From Pseudomonadota bacterium (GTDB lineage Bacteria > Desulfobacterota > Anaeroferrophillalia > Anaeroferrophillales > Tharpellaceae): 8,704 nucleotides of DNA. Under the pieces are notes generated by a model, which worked only from the letters and a program-made list of their open reading frames with translations, searched no databases and was not told the origin of the DNA. The number at the start of each line of letters is the position of its first letter. Within the stretch, counting starts at the first letter, position 1. The stretch is from the NCBI GenBank assembly GCA_015486445.1, contig WFRT01000011.1:1-8704 (forward strand). The letters run 5' to 3'. The translations under genes were made by a program, and so were the position numbers. Of this stretch, positions 1 to 7,004 are shown piece after piece.

Positions 1-152
1 CCCGTCCAGAAGCCGTTCGACATCCTGTTCGCGAACCGGGCGGTAAATCATCCCGGCCTGGCAGAAGCGGCAGCCGCGGCTGCCGCTTCTGCCAGGCCGG
101 GATGATTTACCGCCCGGTTCGCGAACAGGATGTCGAACGGCTTCTGGACGGG
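1..152. repeat. Perfect 152-bp terminal palindrome (probable fold-back artefact)
   Basis: Bases 1-76 are the exact reverse complement of 77-152, with the centre between 76 and 77 in the self-complementary tip CCGCGG and no spacer. The right arm runs on smoothly into the radical SAM coding sequence, so 77-152 is the genuine strand. The left arm is a copy of it in reverse. A perfect arm pair with no loop, at the very first base of a contig and inside a conserved gene, is typical of fold-back priming in amplification or of an assembly error at a contig end. A true hairpin telomere is the alternative but is unlikely, because the palindrome interrupts a conserved protein motif. Confidence 0.95.
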
Positions 153-1835
153 GCCCGGGAGGGGAGCCGGACTACCGGCATGGAGGAACTCTCTCTTCTC
201 TCGCTGAGTGTCGGCGATCATACGCGCCTGCTCGATTTGCTCAGGGGAGCGCGCACGGCCTGTCCCGGTCTCAACCTGTCGCTGCCCTCGGTCCGGGCCG
301 GGGTGCTGGACGGGGAAATGCTCGAGGCCTTGAAGAAAAGCCGCCAGGGGGGCTTTACGATCGCGCCCGAGGCCGGGACCCAACGGCTGCGGGATGTTAT
401 CAACAAGGGGCTTGACGAAGACCAGATCCTGGAAACCATCGCGGCGCTGTTTGCCCGGGGCTGGGATCTCATCAAGCTCTATTTCATGATCGGCCTGCCG
501 ACCGAGACCGATGCCGACCTGGAGGGCATCGTTGAGTTGTGCGGAAAGGCCCTGGAGCGGGCCCGGAGCAAGCGTCAGCGTCTCAATGTTTCGGTCTCGA
601 CCTTCGTGCCCAAGCCCCATACCCCGTTCCAGTGGGAGAGCCAGATCGGGCTGGCGGAGACCGTGCGCCGCCAGGAGTTGATTCGGGCGGGCCTGAAGCG
701 GATATCCCCGGGCCGGCGGCTCAACTTCAAGTGGCATGATTCCCGGGTCAGTCTCCTGGAGGGCGCCTTCAGCCGTGGCGACCGCCGGCTCTGGCCGGTG
801 CTTCTCAAGGCCCGTGAGTTGGGCTGTGCCTTTGACGCCTGGAGCGACAAGTTCGATTTCGCCAGGTGGCAGCAGGCTTTCGCGGCCGCCAATATCGATC
901 TCGAGGAGTTTGTCGGCCGCCGCCTTCCGACAGGGGCGACTCTGCCCTGGGACCATATTGACTGCCTGGTCAGCCGGAAATTTCTGATCCGGGAAAGAGA
1001 CCGGGCCCGGGCCGGCGAAACCACTCCGGACTGCCGCCTTGAGGGGTGTACCGGCTGCGGGGTGTGCGATTTCGAGGGGGGCCTGGTCAACCGCGCCGCC
1101 GACCGGGCCGGGACGGCGGAAGCAAAACCTCCGGCCGGCAAAAGGCCTGCGGAAAAGTTTTTGTCCGACGGCCGCCGCTGCGAGTGGCGCTGGCAGGTGG
1201 CCTACGCCCGCGGCCGGCGGCTGGGCTGGCTTTCCCACCTGGAAAACGTAGCCCTGGTGATTCGCGGCCTGCGGCGGCTCCAGGTGCCGCTGGCTTTTAC
1301 CCGGGGGTTTCATCCCCACGCCCGGGTCGCTTTCGCCCATGCCCTGCCGGTGGGGCTCGAGAGCCGGCACGAACTGCTGGAGTTCAGAACCCTGGCCCCG
1401 ATCGACATGGAAGCGTTGCGCCGCGCCTGGCCGGAAGCTATGCCGACCGACCTCAGGTTGATCGAGATCTTACCGTTGCCGGAGTCGGCGGCCGCCATCG
1501 ATCGCCGGCTGAGCGCCTGTCTTTACGAGATCCGGCCCGAGAACGAAACCTGGCGGGCGCGGCTTAAAGAGATTGCCCGGGCTGCCGGGCGGGTGCTGGA
1601 GGAGGGCTTGCCGCTCAAGCTCGTGCGCCGGCGCAAGGGCAAACTGCAGGAGATCGATTTAGCCCCTCATATTGCGGCCGTGGAACTGCTTCCGGGTGCC
1701 GTTCTGCGCCTGCGGGTTCGGCTTTTAGATGGACGCAACCCCAACATTTTTGTTATACTGCAGACCCTGGCCGGCCTGCAGGAGCGGCCGGAAAGCGGCT
1801 TTGTGGCGGTCAAGCTGGAAAGTTTTCTCGATTGA
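78..1835 (+). CDS. Radical SAM protein fused to DUF2344 domain (TIGR03960/TIGR03936 type), 5'-truncated
   Basis: This is the 3' part of a large radical SAM protein of unknown substrate. The frame is open upstream of the first ATG (102), and codons 78-104 read GCRFCQAGM, followed by IYRPVRE. This is the family signature around the CxxxCxxC cluster that binds the 4Fe-4S centre. The second and third cysteines are present (81-83 and 90-92); the first would fall at 69-71, inside the artefactual left arm, so it is lost. The ATG at 102 is therefore internal and has no ribosome site. The radical SAM barrel runs to about 830. A cysteine cluster (C codons at 1032, 1047, 1056, 1065; CTGCGVC) resembles a second metal site. 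From about 1179 a DUF2344 domain follows, with WLSHLENV, RGFHPHARVAF and ALPVGLESR. In many bacteria the two halves are separate adjacent genes next to rng; here they are fused. The family's location beside rng suggests an RNA or ribosome modification role, which is inference. Confidence 0.9.
   Translation, partial: GCRFCQAGMIYRPVREQDVERLLDGAREGSRTTGMEELSLLSLSVGDHTRLLDLLRGARTACPGLNLSLPSVRAGVLDGEMLEALKKSRQGGFTIAPEAGTQRLRDVINKGLDEDQILETIAALFARGWDLIKLYFMIGLPTETDADLEGIVELCGKALERARSKRQRLNVSVSTFVPKPHTPFQWESQIGLAETVRRQELIRAGLKRISPGRRLNFKWHDSRVSLLEGAFSRGDRRLWPVLLKARELGCAFDAWSDKFDFARWQQAFAAANIDLEEFVGRRLPTGATLPWDHIDCLVSRKFLIRERDRARAGETTPDCRLEGCTGCGVCDFEGGLVNRAADRAGTAEAKPPAGKRPAEKFLSDGRRCEWRWQVAYARGRRLGWLSHLENVALVIRGLRRLQVPLAFTRGFHPHARVAFAHALPVGLESRHELLEFRTLAPIDMEALRRAWPEAMPTDLRLIEILPLPESAAAIDRRLSACLYEIRPENETWRARLKEIARAAGRVLEEGLPLKLVRRRKGKLQEIDLAPHIAAVELLPGAVLRLRVRLLDGRNPNIFVILQTLAGLQERPESGFVAVKLESFLD
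1730..1759 (+). promoter_or_regulatory. Possible intragenic promoter for rng
   Basis: TGGACG (1730-1735) and TATACT (1754-1759) are separated by 18 bases, and a TG dinucleotide sits one base before the -10 hexamer (extended -10). It lies inside the last codons of the radical SAM/DUF2344 gene in an unusually AT-rich stretch, and would give rng a leader of about 225 bases. The match may be chance, since the region codes for an IFVIL peptide. Confidence 0.25.
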
Positions 1836-1990
1836 TTTGGTGGATCCATGGCGATCCAGGGCAATTTGGTGCAAATGTAGCTGTTCGGCTGATTTCTATC
1901 TTTCTTCTTTACAAGAGGGGCGGAGAAAAGCCGCGCCCGACCCGTAATCGGCTGAATAGTTACGTGCAGGTTTAAGGTGGTGACAAGAGC
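1836..1990 (+). other. Leader/intergenic region upstream of rng
   Basis: These 155 bases have no credible ORF. They hold a short inverted repeat directly after the stop codon (TGGATC 1841-1846 with GATCCA 1853-1858, 6-base loop) without a T-run, so it is not an intrinsic terminator. They also hold a purine-rich tract (1911-1930) and one copy of the dispersed repeat (1930-1964). A ribosome site AAGGTGG (1974-1980) stands 10 bases before the rng ATG. RNase E/G genes are known in some bacteria to be autoregulated through their leader; nothing here proves that. Confidence 0.5.
1930..1964 (+). repeat. Dispersed intergenic repeat, copy 1
   Basis: This 35-base element matches the reverse complement of 7672-7707 at 32 of 36 aligned positions. 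The match includes 16 consecutive identical bases, CGGCTGAATAGTTACG (1949-1964). Inside it CGTAA (1943-1947) and TTACG (1960-1964) are complementary and could close a small hairpin; the other copy keeps CGTA/TACG. It lies in the rng leader just ahead of the ribosome site. I do not recognise the family. Confidence 0.7.
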
Positions 1991-3520
1991 ATGTCGGCAG
2001 AACTGATCGTCAATGTGACCGAGGGTGAAACCCGGGTCGCCCTGCTTGAAAACGGCACCCTGGCCGAGCTCTTTTATGAGCGGGACCGGGGTTTGGGGAT
2101 TGTGGGCAATATTTACAACGGCCGGGTCGTCAAGGTCCTGCCGGGCATGGATGCGGCGTTTGTCGACATCGGTCTCGACAAGGCCGCTTTCCTCTATATC
2201 GCCGACGTCCGCAACGAGGAAGAGATGGCGGCGGGTTTTCTGCCGCCGGAAGAGAACGTGGTGGTCGACGATGAATTCCCCCTCAACGAGGAGGGGCTCG
2301 ACGGAGCCCTGCCGGCGCCCCAGATCGAAGACCTCTTGCAGGAGGGCCAGGAGGTCCTGGTCCAGGTCTCGCGTGAACCGATCGGCACCAAGGGGGCCCG
2401 GATCACCACTTACAACTCGCTGCCGGGCCGCTACCTGGTGCTGCTGCCGACGGTCGACCACGTCGGCATTTCCCGCAAGATTGTCGACGAGGATGAGCGC
2501 CAGCGCTTAAAGAACCTGGTCGCCGAGATCAAGCCCGAGGGCATGGGGTTGATCGTCCGCACGGTGAGCGAGGGCAAGGACGAAAAGGCCCTGCAGCATG
2601 ATCTCAAGTTCCTGTTGAAACTCTGGGAGAACATCAGGCAGCGCCGGGAGAAAACCAAGCCGCCCAACCTGGTCTACCAGGACCTGCGGCTGGTTCAGCG
2701 CATTATCCGCGACCTCTACTCCGATGAAATCGACCGCCTGGTGGTCGATTCCGACCAGTGCTACCACGAACTCAAGGAGTTCATTGCCAATTTCTTTCCC
2801 GACCTGCACTGTGAAATCGAGCGCTATACCGGGATCCAGCCGATCTTCCAGGCCTACGACATCGAGATCGAGGTCAACAAGGCCCTGGAACAGAAGGTCT
2901 GGCTCAAATCGGGCGGCTACATCGTCATCGAGTCGACCGAGGCCCTGACCGCGATCGATGTCAACACCGGTCGTTTTGTCGGCAAGAAGAACCTCGAGGA
3001 TACGATCCTGAAAACCAACCTCGAGGCGGCCAAGGAGATCGCTTTCCAGATGCGCCTGCGCAATATCGGCGGGATCATCATTATCGATTTCATCGACATG
3101 GAGGACAGAAACCACCGCGAACGCGTCAACGCCGCCCTCGAGGAGGCCCTGAAACGGGACAAGGCCAAGTCCAACGTGCTGAAAATTTCCGAGCTCGGCC
3201 TGGTGGAAATGACCCGCGAGCGGGTGCGCAACAGCATCGCCAGGATGCTCTGCGATCCCTGCCCCTACTGCGAGGGCCGCGGCTTCGTCAAATCCAAGTC
3301 GACGGTGACCTACGAGATCGTGCGCGAACTCAAAAGCTACGGCTACGATCCCGATGTCAAGGAACTGGTGGTCATGGTCAACGCCGAACTCGCCGATTTC
3401 ATCTATGACAACGAGGGACTTTCAATCGACAACCTCGAATACGAAATGCGCAAGAAGATCACCTTGAAAAAGATCGACCACTACCAGTGGGAGGAGTACG
3501 AGATAATCGCCCGAACCTGA
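1991..3520 (+). CDS. rng: Ribonuclease G (RNase E/G family)
   Basis: Endoribonuclease of the RNase E/G family, 509 residues, cytoplasmic. It cuts single-stranded AU-rich RNA, prefers 5'-monophosphate ends, and takes part in rRNA maturation and mRNA decay. An N-terminal S1 RNA-binding domain starts near residue 37 (IVGNIYNGRVVKVLPGMDAA). It is interrupted by an acidic insertion (about 74-111) longer than the corresponding segment of E. coli RNase E as I recall it. The 5'-sensor region follows. The DNase I-like catalytic domain carries the two metal-binding aspartates D323 (AIDVNTGRFVG) and D366 (IIIIDFIDM), 43 residues apart as for D303/D346 of E. coli RNase E. The Zn-link CPYC gives C424 and C427, at the same offset from the first aspartate as in E. 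coli. The protein ends soon after the small domain, without the long degradosome scaffold of RNase E, so RNase G is the better name. The ATG has an AAGGTGG site 10 bases upstream. Confidence 0.97.
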   Translation: MSAELIVNVTEGETRVALLENGTLAELFYERDRGLGIVGNIYNGRVVKVLPGMDAAFVDIGLDKAAFLYIADVRNEEEMAAGFLPPEENVVVDDEFPLNEEGLDGALPAPQIEDLLQEGQEVLVQVSREPIGTKGARITTYNSLPGRYLVLLPTVDHVGISRKIVDEDERQRLKNLVAEIKPEGMGLIVRTVSEGKDEKALQHDLKFLLKLWENIRQRREKTKPPNLVYQDLRLVQRIIRDLYSDEIDRLVVDSDQCYHELKEFIANFFPDLHCEIERYTGIQPIFQAYDIEIEVNKALEQKVWLKSGGYIVIESTEALTAIDVNTGRFVGKKNLEDTILKTNLEAAKEIAFQMRLRNIGGIIIIDFIDMEDRNHRERVNAALEEALKRDKAKSNVLKISELGLVEMTRERVRNSIARMLCDPCPYCEGRGFVKSKSTVTYEIVRELKSYGYDPDVKELVVMVNAELADFIYDNEGLSIDNLEYEMRKKITLKKIDHYQWEEYEIIART

Positions 3521-3540
3521 CAACCCCGGAGGACGCCGTC

Positions 3541-3609
3541 GTGATGCCTGTCGGTTTCGCGCCGGTTTTGGTTTTAATGTCATCTTTTATGACTGGAGAA
3601 GCGCAATGA
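3541..3609 (+). CDS. Possible 22-codon leader peptide, coupled to the DUF1858 gene
   Basis: A short ORF starts GTG ATG (3541, 3544), runs 22 codons and ends in TGA at 3607-3609, overlapping the ATG of the next gene (ATGA, 3606-3609). A strong ribosome site GGAGGA (3528-3533) stands 7 bases before the GTG. The peptide is mostly hydrophobic (PVGFAPVLVLM and SSFM cores) with a polar end (TGEAQ). Codon use (GTT, TTA, TCA, TCT, ACT, GGA) is much more AT-rich than in the neighbours, which argues against a long-conserved protein. It could serve translational coupling, act as a leader peptide, or be chance in an 85-base gap. Confidence 0.3.
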   Translation: MMPVGFAPVLVLMSSFMTGEAQ

Positions 3610-3812
3610 GCACCAGCCTGATAACCGGCGAAACGCCGATTAGAGACCTGTTGACCAAATACCCCGCGGCCGCCGAGGTTTTCGCGGCCAAGGGCATGGC
3701 CTGTTTGGGCTGCGCCGCCTCGATGTTTGAAACCGTCGAACAGGGAGCTGCGGCCCACGGGATCGATCTTGAAGACCTGCTTAAGGCCATGAACGAGGCG
3801 GTCGGCGACTAG
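3606..3812 (+). CDS. DUF1858 / hybrid-cluster-protein-associated redox disulfide protein
   Basis: A small soluble protein of 68 residues that is a single DUF1858 domain (TIGR03980-like). The features are PIRDLLTKYPAAAEVFAAKGM, then C33-L-G-C36, then ETVEQGAAAHGID and a closing helix. The CxxC pair after the G-M turn is the presumed redox-active dithiol. Family members are often found beside or fused to hybrid cluster (prismane) proteins or other redox enzymes in anaerobes, and their biochemical role is not established. The ATG is preceded by GGAGAA (3595-3600), 5 bases away, and overlaps the stop of the possible leader ORF. The stop is 2 bases from the tlyA start. No hybrid cluster protein gene is present in this window, so its partner here is unknown. 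Confidence 0.88.
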   Translation: MSTSLITGETPIRDLLTKYPAAAEVFAAKGMACLGCAASMFETVEQGAAAHGIDLEDLLKAMNEAVGD

Positions 3813-3814
3813 CC

Positions 3815-4555
3815 GTGGGGCGTGAGCGTATCGATCTTTTGCTGGTCAAGCGCGGCCTGGCGCCGGGCCGCGAGCGGGCCCGGGCCCTGATCCTGGCCGG
3901 CAAGGTGGTGTGCGGCGACCAACTCGTGGAAAAGGCCGGCATCCGGGTCGACGAGAGCGCCGAAATCCGGCTCAAGGGTGACGACATCCCATTTGTCGGC
4001 CGCGGCGGACTGAAACTGGAAGCCGCCCTGAAAACCTTTTCCCTCGAGGTTGCCGGCCGGGTGGCGATCGATATCGGGGCTTCGACCGGCGGCTTTACCG
4101 ACTGCCTGCTGCAGCACGGGGCCCGGCGGGTTTATGCCGTCGATGTCGGCTACGGCCAGCTGGCCTGGAGCCTGCGTAACGACGAGCGGGTCGTGGTGCT
4201 GGAGCGCACCAACATCCGCGGCTGCACCCGAAAGGATTTTGCCGAGCCTCTGGACCTGGCGGTCATCGATCTCTCCTTTATTTCCCTGACCAAGGTTTTG
4301 CCGGTGGTGGCCGAACTGCTGCTGCCGGCCAGCCCGGTGGTTGCCCTGGTCAAACCCCAGTTCGAGGTTGGCAGGGGCGAGGTCGGCAAGGGAGGGATCG
4401 TGCGCGACGAGGCCAAGCGCCGAGCCGCCCTGGACAAGGTCAGGGCGGGTGCCGGCGCCTGCGGTTTTGTCTGCCGCGGGGCCATGGATTCGCCGATTAC
4501 CGGCCAGAAGGGCAACCGCGAATACCTGCTCTACCTGGAGAAAGGAGCAAGTTGA
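3815..4555 (+). CDS. tlyA: TlyA family rRNA (cytidine-2'-O)-methyltransferase
   Basis: 246 residues. SAM-dependent 2'-O-methyltransferase of the TlyA/hemolysin A family. Characterised members methylate cytidines in 16S and/or 23S rRNA and confer capreomycin sensitivity. Residues 1-60 form an S4 RNA-binding domain (RIDLLLVKRGL, RARALILAGKVVCG). The FtsJ-like Rossmann domain follows with the SAM-binding motif DIGASTGGFTD (85-95-96 region) and VYAVDVGYGQL. The catalytic K-D-K-E tetrad appears as K67 (GGLKLE), D152 (VIDLSF), K180 (LVKPQFE) and E236 (NREYL). Each is two residues before the M. tuberculosis TlyA positions I recall (69, 154, 182, 238). The start is GTG, 2 bases after the upstream stop, with only a weak purine stretch before it, so translation is probably coupled. 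Haemolysin names for this family are historical. Confidence 0.95.
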   Translation: MGRERIDLLLVKRGLAPGRERARALILAGKVVCGDQLVEKAGIRVDESAEIRLKGDDIPFVGRGGLKLEAALKTFSLEVAGRVAIDIGASTGGFTDCLLQHGARRVYAVDVGYGQLAWSLRNDERVVVLERTNIRGCTRKDFAEPLDLAVIDLSFISLTKVLPVVAELLLPASPVVALVKPQFEVGRGEVGKGGIVRDEAKRRAALDKVRAGAGACGFVCRGAMDSPITGQKGNREYLLYLEKGAS

Positions 4556-4559
4556 GAAG

Positions 4560-5720
4560 ATGACTATGCGCGGACGGCAGTCAAAAAAAGCACGCCGGTT
4601 CGGAGAATCGGTAATTCGCGGGATGACCCGCCTTTGCCGTGAATACGGCGGCGTCAACCTGAGCCAGGGGTTTCCCGATTTTCCGGCCCCCGAGCTGATC
4701 AAGGAGGCGGCCTGCCGGGCGATCGCCGACGATGTCAATCAGTATGCCATCACCTGGGGAGCCGCCTCGCTGCGGGCGGCGATAGCGGCCAAGATGGAAA
4801 AGTTCTACGGCCTGAAGATTGATCCGGAAAGTGAAATTACGGTCACCTGCGGGGCCACCGAGGCGATGATCTCGGCTCTTCTGGCAACCGTCGATCCCGG
4901 TGACGAGGTTATCGTTTTCGCCCCGTTTTACGAAAACTACGGCCCCGATGCGATCATCTGCGACGCCGTGCCCCGGTATGTTGAACTCAAGGGCCCGAAC
5001 TGGGATTTTGCCGAGGATGAGCTTGCCGCGGCCTTCAGCGAACGGACTCGGGTGATCATCGTCAACACCCCGCACAATCCTACCGGCAAGGTGTTCAGCC
5101 GCCGGGAACTGGCCCTGATCGCCGAACTCTGCCAGCGTTACGACGTTGTCGCGATTACCGACGAGATCTACGAACACATCCTCTATGACGGGGCCGAGCA
5201 TGTGCCGCTGGCCGGCCTGCCGGGAATGGCCGACCGGACGATCACGATCAACGGCGTTTCCAAGACCTATTCGGTAACCGGCTGGCGTATCGGCTGGTGC
5301 CTGGCGGCGCCGGAGATTACTGCCGGGATTCGCAAGCTCCACGATTTCGTTACGGTCGGGGCCCCGGCGCCGCTGCAGGAAGGCGCCGCGGTGATGATGG
5401 CGGCGCCTGACGCCTATTATACCGAACTGGCAGCCGGCTACCGGGAGAAGCGGGATTTCCTGCTTAAGGCCCTGGAAAAGGCCGGTTTCGAGTGCCATAT
5501 CCCCCGGGGCGCCTACTATATAATGGCCGGTTTCCGGGGCCTGAGCACGCTTGGCGATCTTGAATTCGCCCACTGGCTGGTCAAGGAAAAAGGGGTGGCG
5601 ACGGTGCCCGGCGCCAGCTTTCTGCCGGTTGGCGCACCCGATTCCGGGATGGTGCGTTTCTGTTTCTGCAAAAGCGAGGAAACCCTCAAAGCGGCGGCCG
5701 AAAAACTGGCGCGGCTGTGA
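4560..5720 (+). CDS. PLP-dependent class I/II aminotransferase
   Basis: 386 residues, fold-type I pyridoxal-phosphate aminotransferase of the aspartate aminotransferase superfamily (COG0436-like). N173 (TPHNPTG), D201 (AITDEIYEH), the Schiff-base lysine K235 (GVSKTYSVTGWRIGW) and the carboxylate-binding R366 (GMVRFCFC) are all present, so it should be active. The N-terminal GVNLSQGFPDFPAP and NQYAITWG resemble the kynurenine/methionine/glutamine transaminase branch. The amino donor cannot be fixed from sequence. The frame is open far upstream (an ATG at 4341 lies inside tlyA), but the family N-terminus begins around FGESVIRGMTRL. I choose the ATG at 4560, 4 bases after the tlyA stop, with AGGAG at 4543-4547; 4566 is a possible alternative start. 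The link to translation genes around it is unexplained and may be only co-transcription. Confidence 0.93.
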   Translation: MTMRGRQSKKARRFGESVIRGMTRLCREYGGVNLSQGFPDFPAPELIKEAACRAIADDVNQYAITWGAASLRAAIAAKMEKFYGLKIDPESEITVTCGATEAMISALLATVDPGDEVIVFAPFYENYGPDAIICDAVPRYVELKGPNWDFAEDELAAAFSERTRVIIVNTPHNPTGKVFSRRELALIAELCQRYDVVAITDEIYEHILYDGAEHVPLAGLPGMADRTITINGVSKTYSVTGWRIGWCLAAPEITAGIRKLHDFVTVGAPAPLQEGAAVMMAAPDAYYTELAAGYREKRDFLLKALEKAGFECHIPRGAYYIMAGFRGLSTLGDLEFAHWLVKEKGVATVPGASFLPVGAPDSGMVRFCFCKSEETLKAAAEKLARL

Positions 5721-5750
5721 ACTGATAATTTTACGGAACGAAGAGATTAG

Positions 5751-7004
5751 ATGGCTGAAAAGCATATCATCCTTGGTACCGCCGGCCACGTTGACCACGG
5801 CAAGACGACGCTGGTCAAGGCTCTGACCGGTACCGATACCGACCGCCTGGCCGAGGAGAAAAAACGCGGGATTACGATCGAGCTGGGATTCGCCCATCTC
5901 CGTCTGCCCAATGGACAGCTTCTCGGGGTGGTTGATGTTCCCGGTCATGAACGGTTTATCAAGAATATGGTTGCCGGGGCCGGCGGCATCGACCTGGTGA
6001 TGCTGCTGGTGGCCGCCGATGAAGGCGTGATGCCCCAGACCCGGGAGCATTTCGACGTCTGCCGCCTGCTCGGGGTTGAGCGCGGCCTGGTGGTGATCAG
6101 CAAGTGCGACACCGTCGACGAGGAACTGATCGAACTGGTGACCGAGGAGGTCAGCGAACTTACGGCCGGCAGTTTTCTCGAGGAGGCCCCGGTGGTGCCG
6201 GTTTCAGCGGTCAGCGGCCAGGGCCTGGACGAGCTTCTCAAGGTCCTGGAAGAGCTTGCCGCCGAGGTGCGCGAGCGGCCCGAGACCGGGGCATTCCGGC
6301 TGCCGGTCGATCGCGCTTTCGTGATCAAGGGATTCGGGACCGTGGTTACCGGAACCGTGATCTCCGGGTCGCTGGGGCTCGGTGAGACGGTCGAACTCCA
6401 TCCTTCCGGCCTTAGCAGCCGGGTTCGCAGTCTCCAGGCCTACGGCCAGGAACGGGAGAAGGTTTTCGCCGGTGAACGCGCGGCGATCAACCTGCAGGGG
6501 TTGGAAAAGTCGGAGATCGAGCGGGGTGAGGTTCTGGCCCGGCCGGACTCGGTGATTCCGACCTCGATGTTCGACCTTCGCTATACCCACCTGGCCTCGG
6601 CAAGTTCTCCCCTGCCGCCGCGCAGCAAGATGCTGGTCCACAGCGGCACCGCGGCCCTGATGGGAACGGTCGTGGTGCTTGACGGTTCCGAACTGGAGCC
6701 CGGAACGACCGGTTTTGTCCAGGTTCGTCTCGATAAGCCGACCGTCGTGGTATACGGCGACCGCATCGTGCTGCGCAGTTTCGCCCGGCGTGAAACGGTT
6801 GGCGGCGGCCGGGTCATAAATCCCTGTCCGACCAAGCATCGGCTCAAGGACTTTCCGGTGCTCAAACCCGAGTTTGAAATCCTGGAGCGGGGGGAGGCGG
6901 CCGCCGTGGTTGCCGTCCTGGTCCGGCAGGCCGGGGTCGCGGGATGCGGCTCGATCAGCTCAAGGCTTTTCTCAACCTGTCCGACAAGGCCCTGGCCAAG
7001 GTGA
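5751..7004 (+). CDS. selB: SelB, selenocysteine-specific elongation factor, N-terminal part (frameshifted)
   Basis: GTPase that carries Sec-tRNA(Sec) to UGA codons marked by a SECIS element. All GTPase motifs are intact: G1 AGHVDHGKT (11-19), switch I RGITIELGFA (39-48), G3 DVPGH (62-66), G4 SKCD (117-120) and G5 SAVSGQG (152-158). The RGITIELGFA form separates SelB from EF-Tu. Beta-barrel domains II and III follow (GFGTVVTGTVISG, then VVYGDRIVLRS and GGGRVINP). True SelB sequence runs to about residue 395 (QAG, codons ending near 6935). The last 22 or so residues up to the stop at 7004 are out of frame and resemble nothing. The gene begins 30 bases after the aminotransferase stop with a weak site (GGAACGAAGAGA). 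As it stands the product lacks the winged-helix domains that bind the SECIS RNA. Confidence 0.93.
   Translation: MAEKHIILGTAGHVDHGKTTLVKALTGTDTDRLAEEKKRGITIELGFAHLRLPNGQLLGVVDVPGHERFIKNMVAGAGGIDLVMLLVAADEGVMPQTREHFDVCRLLGVERGLVVISKCDTVDEELIELVTEEVSELTAGSFLEEAPVVPVSAVSGQGLDELLKVLEELAAEVRERPETGAFRLPVDRAFVIKGFGTVVTGTVISGSLGLGETVELHPSGLSSRVRSLQAYGQEREKVFAGERAAINLQGLEKSEIERGEVLARPDSVIPTSMFDLRYTHLASASSPLPPRSKMLVHSGTAALMGTVVVLDGSELEPGTTGFVQVRLDKPTVVVYGDRIVLRSFARRETVGGGRVINPCPTKHRLKDFPVLKPEFEILERGEAAAVVAVLVRQAGVAGCGSISSRLFSTCPTRPWPR
6933..6943 (+). other. Frameshift point in selB (one G apparently missing)
   Basis: SelB coding moves from one frame (through codon 6933-6935) to the frame one base back (from 6941-6943 or 6944 onward). 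Adding one G to the GGGG run at 6933-6936 gives a continuous QAGGRGMRLDQL. Adding it to GGG at 6941-6943 gives QAGVAGMRLDQL. Either repair restores a protein of about 637 residues, the usual SelB length. No X XXY YYZ slippery heptamer exists here in the incoming frame, so programmed -1 frameshifting is not supported. Confidence 0.85.

Noticed and set aside
1..152. Terminal palindrome as a linear-replicon hairpin telomere
   Set aside because: It cuts through a conserved protein motif, and the tip has no loop; a fold-back artefact is far more likely.
48..1370. 440-residue minus-strand ORF
   Set aside because: It is antisense to the radical SAM/DUF2344 gene, begins in the artefactual palindrome, and is a low-complexity Pro/Ala/Gly-rich product typical of GC-rich antisense frames.
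3579..3593. GTCAT-CTTTT-ATGAC inverted repeat before the DUF1858 gene as an operator
   Set aside because: Five-base arms are too short to support a regulator site, it abuts the ribosome site, and it does not match the FNR, NsrR or CRP-like patterns I know.
4341..4559. Upstream start for the aminotransferase at 4341
   Set aside because: It would overlap tlyA by more than 200 bases, and the added residues are the out-of-frame reading of tlyA with no family similarity.
4581..6050. 489-residue minus-strand ORF
   Set aside because: It is antisense to the aminotransferase and selB, which carry clear catalytic motifs; it has no recognisable domain and no ribosome site.
6930..6946. Programmed -1 ribosomal frameshift in selB
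   Set aside because: The incoming codons GCC GGG GTC GCG GGA do not form an X XXY YYZ heptamer, and no clear downstream pseudoknot or upstream Shine-Dalgarno stimulator is evident; a lost G explains it more simply.
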